64,000 nucleotides of DNA from Bradyrhizobium sp. CSS354 (GTDB lineage Bacteria > Pseudomonadota > Alphaproteobacteria > Rhizobiales > Xanthobacteraceae), in assembly GCF_029051725.1 (NCBI RefSeq), contig NZ_JAACFU010000008.1, positions 328,325 to 392,324 of the forward strand. The letters run 5' to 3'. Of this stretch, positions 62,001 through 64,000 are shown piece after piece. The translations under genes were made by a program, and so were the position numbers. Positions within the stretch are counted from its first letter, which is position 1. Every line of letters begins with the position of its first letter. The notes below the pieces were generated by a model. That model made no database searches. It worked only from the letters and a program-made list of their open reading frames with translations, and had not been told where the DNA came from.

Positions 62001-63732
62001 TTGCAATATTGACCCCCTAAGCCGGGGGATCGGCGTCCAAAATTGGCTCTGACGCAACTTTGGTGCAGCCGTGGTCATATAACGCCGATCAGGCGGGCCT
62101 GAAGCAAGTCGAGCTTGGCGCGTCCGTACATTTGGCGCTTGACCAGCTTGAGCTTGGTGATCTGGCCCTCGGTCTGTCCGTTGGACCAAGACGTCGTGAT
62201 CGCGGTGTTGACGGCAGCCTTGTCCTTGATGACACCGTTGGCAAAAGACGCGACGAGGCTTGCGCATGCTCGTTCCAGCCATGGGTCAAGATCTACGTGA
62301 GCCTTCGTGTGGATCATCGTATGGAAAGCGGTGATGACCTCTCGAGCTTCCACCAGGAGAGGAACGCCTTGTTCGATCGCCGCAATGGTGACCGTCTCTG
62401 ACTTTGAGAGCGTATCGCGGCCGTTGGTCATCAGGCGGGCGATAGTTCTCGCGGACGGCACGCGCTGTAGGCTCCGAGGATCGGGCATTTCGGCACGCCG
62501 ACGGCGTGTCGCCCATTCGGTAACGACCCGCATCGAGCCCCTAAATCCCTGCGCCTTGAGGCAACGCCACAGGTCGGCGCCGTTACAATGACCAGCAGCC
62601 CACTGAGCGTCGAGCCATGGCAGGTGGTGCTCGAGCGAGCTCTCGCGCACCCTGAACACATCGGATCGCTGACCTCTCAGTACCCTGCGGACGAGACCCC
62701 GACTATGTCCAGTGAGCCGTACGATCTCCTTTATGGAGACGCCCGTCTCAGCCTGTTTGAGGATTGCCGCGTTGGTGTCCTCACGCCGAAGATAGCCCTC
62801 ATACTGGATGCGCTCGGCGGCGGTCAGCAAGTCGGGATTTATGGTGGCGGAGCCGACCGCGACGCGGACCTGGCGCATAGATTTGCGAACCGCATCGAGG
62901 AAGGCGTGGCTGGCGTTCTCCATGAGGTGCCAACGGTCGGCGACCTGGGTGGCCTGCGGGAGTGCCTTGGTCGCAGCAAGGGCGTAGCCGCCACCGCGGT
63001 CGCGCGCGACCACAGCGATCTGTGGTTGCCCCGCGAGCCAGGCTTGCGCAGTGGCTGGCTCTCTGTCGGGTAAGAGAGTGATTGGTCGTCGCCGCTCGAG
63101 GTCGCAGATGATTGTTCCGTACCGCTGATTGCGCCGCCAGGCCCAGTCGTCGATACCGATCACGCTCGGCGCAGCAATAGGCGGACAGCCCCGCCTTCGA
63201 ACCACCCGAAGTAACGTATCGTTGCTCACGGGCAGCATAAGTCTACGGGCAAAACTCGCGGCCGGGCGGCCACCCAAGGCAAGCCCAAGGTGATGGACGA
63301 CCAGATCGAGCCGGGCCGTTCGCCGCGCCCACGGCGCCAGAGCGCCGTCATCGAAACGCTCGGTGAAAATACGTCGACCGCACATAACAGTAACGCAGCG
63401 GAAGCGGCGCGCCACGATCACCAGGCGAACCGGCCGCCCCGCCAGCGGCAGATCGGTGAGGCGTCGCTGATATCGGCTATGGATCCGCCCAGAACTGGCT
63501 CCGCATCCAGGACAGAGGCTCGTCCCGCTCGTGGGACGGATGGTGATCACGGTCGCGGCGCCGTCACAGACGGCGCTCTCCATGTTAAACCCACGAGGGA
63601 CCAGGGCCGACGGACGTAGGGCTCGCTGCATCATGTTGATTCCTTTGTGAAACCAACGCGAGCCGGCGCTTGAACTTCATCAAAAGTGAGTCAGAGCCAA
63701 AATTGGACGCCGATGAGGGGTCAAATTTGCAA
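62001..63732. mobile_element. ISL3-type insertion sequence
   Basis: Bounded by imperfect terminal inverted repeats: left TTGCAATATTGACCCCC... then ATCGGCGTCCAAAATTGGCT (62029-62048 region), right the complement of ...ATCGGCGTCCAATTTTGGCT...TTGACCCCTC (63690-63732). The left end has an extra ~10 bases (taagccgggg). One transposase gene fills it. I saw no clear 8-bp target duplication, so the exact ends are uncertain. Confidence 0.75.
62075..63634 (-). CDS. ISL3 family transposase
   Basis: A 519-residue transposase with an N-terminal zinc-finger (SLCPGCGASSGRIHSRYQRRLTDLPLAG plus a CxxC-like FRCVTVMCGRRIFTE), an HTH region and the DDE domain beginning IGIDDWAWRRNQRYGTIICDLE, VVARDRGGGYALAATKALP with the second Asp and DRWHLMENASHA, ending TSWSNGQTEGQITKLKLVKRQMYGRAKLDLLQARL with the catalytic Glu. 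Full length, so probably active. Two tandem ATGs start it. Confidence 0.93.
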   Translation of the reverse strand: MMQRALRPSALVPRGFNMESAVCDGAATVITIRPTSGTSLCPGCGASSGRIHSRYQRRLTDLPLAGRPVRLVIVARRFRCVTVMCGRRIFTERFDDGALAPWARRTARLDLVVHHLGLALGGRPAASFARRLMLPVSNDTLLRVVRRRGCPPIAAPSVIGIDDWAWRRNQRYGTIICDLERRRPITLLPDREPATAQAWLAGQPQIAVVARDRGGGYALAATKALPQATQVADRWHLMENASHAFLDAVRKSMRQVRVAVGSATINPDLLTAAERIQYEGYLRREDTNAAILKQAETGVSIKEIVRLTGHSRGLVRRVLRGQRSDVFRVRESSLEHHLPWLDAQWAAGHCNGADLWRCLKAQGFRGSMRVVTEWATRRRRAEMPDPRSLQRVPSARTIARLMTNGRDTLSKSETVTIAAIEQGVPLLVEAREVITAFHTMIHTKAHVDLDPWLERACASLVASFANGVIKDKAAVNTAITTSWSNGQTEGQITKLKLVKRQMYGRAKLDLLQARLIGVI

Positions 63733-63819
63733 ACGATGACGTAATTGCGGTCGGCGCTCGTGGCAGACAACCTCCGTTATCGTTGAGCCCTCGCAATCAA
63801 ATGATTCGAAGGAGCTCCC

Positions 63820-64000
63820 ATGAAGCAGTACGTCGGGCTGGACGTCTCACAGAGAGAAACCGCTGTGTGCGTTGTCAACGAGACTGGTCAAGTAATCTTC
63901 GAAGGAAAAGCCAAGTCTAATCCTGGTGCCTTGACTGACCTGCTTAGCAAATATGCGCCTCATGCCGAGCGTATCGGCTTCGAGACCGGCGCGATGGCGA
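63820..64000 (+). CDS. IS110 family transposase, N-terminal part
   Basis: Open from ATG 63820 (GGAG 6 bp upstream) to the window end, 60 residues: MKQYVGLDVSQRETAVCVVN, ETGQVIFEGKAKSNPGALTDLLSKYAPHAERIGFETGAMA. The GLDVSQ and FETG motifs are the first acidic residues of the DEDD active site of IS110 transposases. The C-terminal part lies outside the window. Confidence 0.9.
   Translation, partial: MKQYVGLDVSQRETAVCVVNETGQVIFEGKAKSNPGALTDLLSKYAPHAERIGFETGAMA

Overview
The window reads as chromosome of a Bradyrhizobium-type alphaproteobacterium (Nitrobacteraceae). The evidence is the high GC content with strong third-position G/C bias, the minus-strand series lon, clpX, clpP, trigger factor and tRNA-Leu(TAG), the glnB-glnA pair behind a -24/-12 promoter, a GcrA cell-cycle regulator, a DUF2842 protein beside heme A synthase, a porin_2 family outer-membrane porin, and several palindromic intergenic repeats of the sort common in this genus. 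No species call is possible from the sequence alone.

Layout. 1-7.4 kb: protein quality control on the minus strand (GFA-family enzyme, Lon, ClpX, ClpP, trigger factor, tRNA-Leu). 7.5-12.7 kb: a copper-ligand-poor multicopper-oxidase-like Tat protein, the NAD(P)HX repair enzyme Nnr, then glnB and glnA for nitrogen control. 12.7-25.8 kb: mixed housekeeping and metabolic genes (tautomerase, GlxA regulator, glutamine-amidotransferase-like hydrolase, AI-2E type transporter, diguanylate cyclase, ribosomal proteins L13/S9, thioesterase, crotonase, CoA-binding protein, O-acetylhomoserine sulfhydrylase behind a structured leader, heme A synthase). 25.8-34.9 kb: an exopolysaccharide locus (NodB-like protein, FemAB-like acetyltransferase, GumC/Wzz-like protein, GT4 glycosyltransferase, polyprenyl-phosphate sugar transferase, O-antigen-ligase-like protein). 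34.9-50.4 kb: small catabolic and regulatory modules, mostly regulator/enzyme pairs (MarR/FAD monooxygenase, TetR/HSL-type esterase), plus formamidase, GcrA and the porin.

At 51.33-51.38 kb lies the 3' part of a tRNA-Pro(GGG), from anticodon loop to CCA, directly followed by a tyrosine integrase. From the orientation I infer that this is an attachment-site scar and that an integrated element runs rightward from here, probably past the window end, with the intact tRNA at its far side. This accessory stretch (51.4-64 kb) holds many small proteins with few recognisable families: a protein with two tandem antitoxin-like helix-turn-helix units and an AT-hook-like tail, a protein built of three DLMRIAAA repeats, a frameshifted candidate PD-(D/E)xK nuclease, a translationally coupled pair of small ORFs, a row of small membrane or exported proteins, an ISL3-type insertion sequence and the start of an IS110-type transposase. 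Several genes here are too short for ordinary ORF cut-offs and were read directly from the sequence.

The best candidates for undescribed biology are the tandem-HTH protein, the DLMRIAAA repeat protein, the nuclease-like gene with its neighbours, and the metY leader RNA. A second theme is loss of active-site residues: the multicopper-oxidase-like protein, the NodB-like protein, the kinase-like tail of the GumC-like protein, the crotonase and one alpha/beta hydrolase all keep a fold signature but lack key residues. All family calls come from reading motifs by eye, with no database search.
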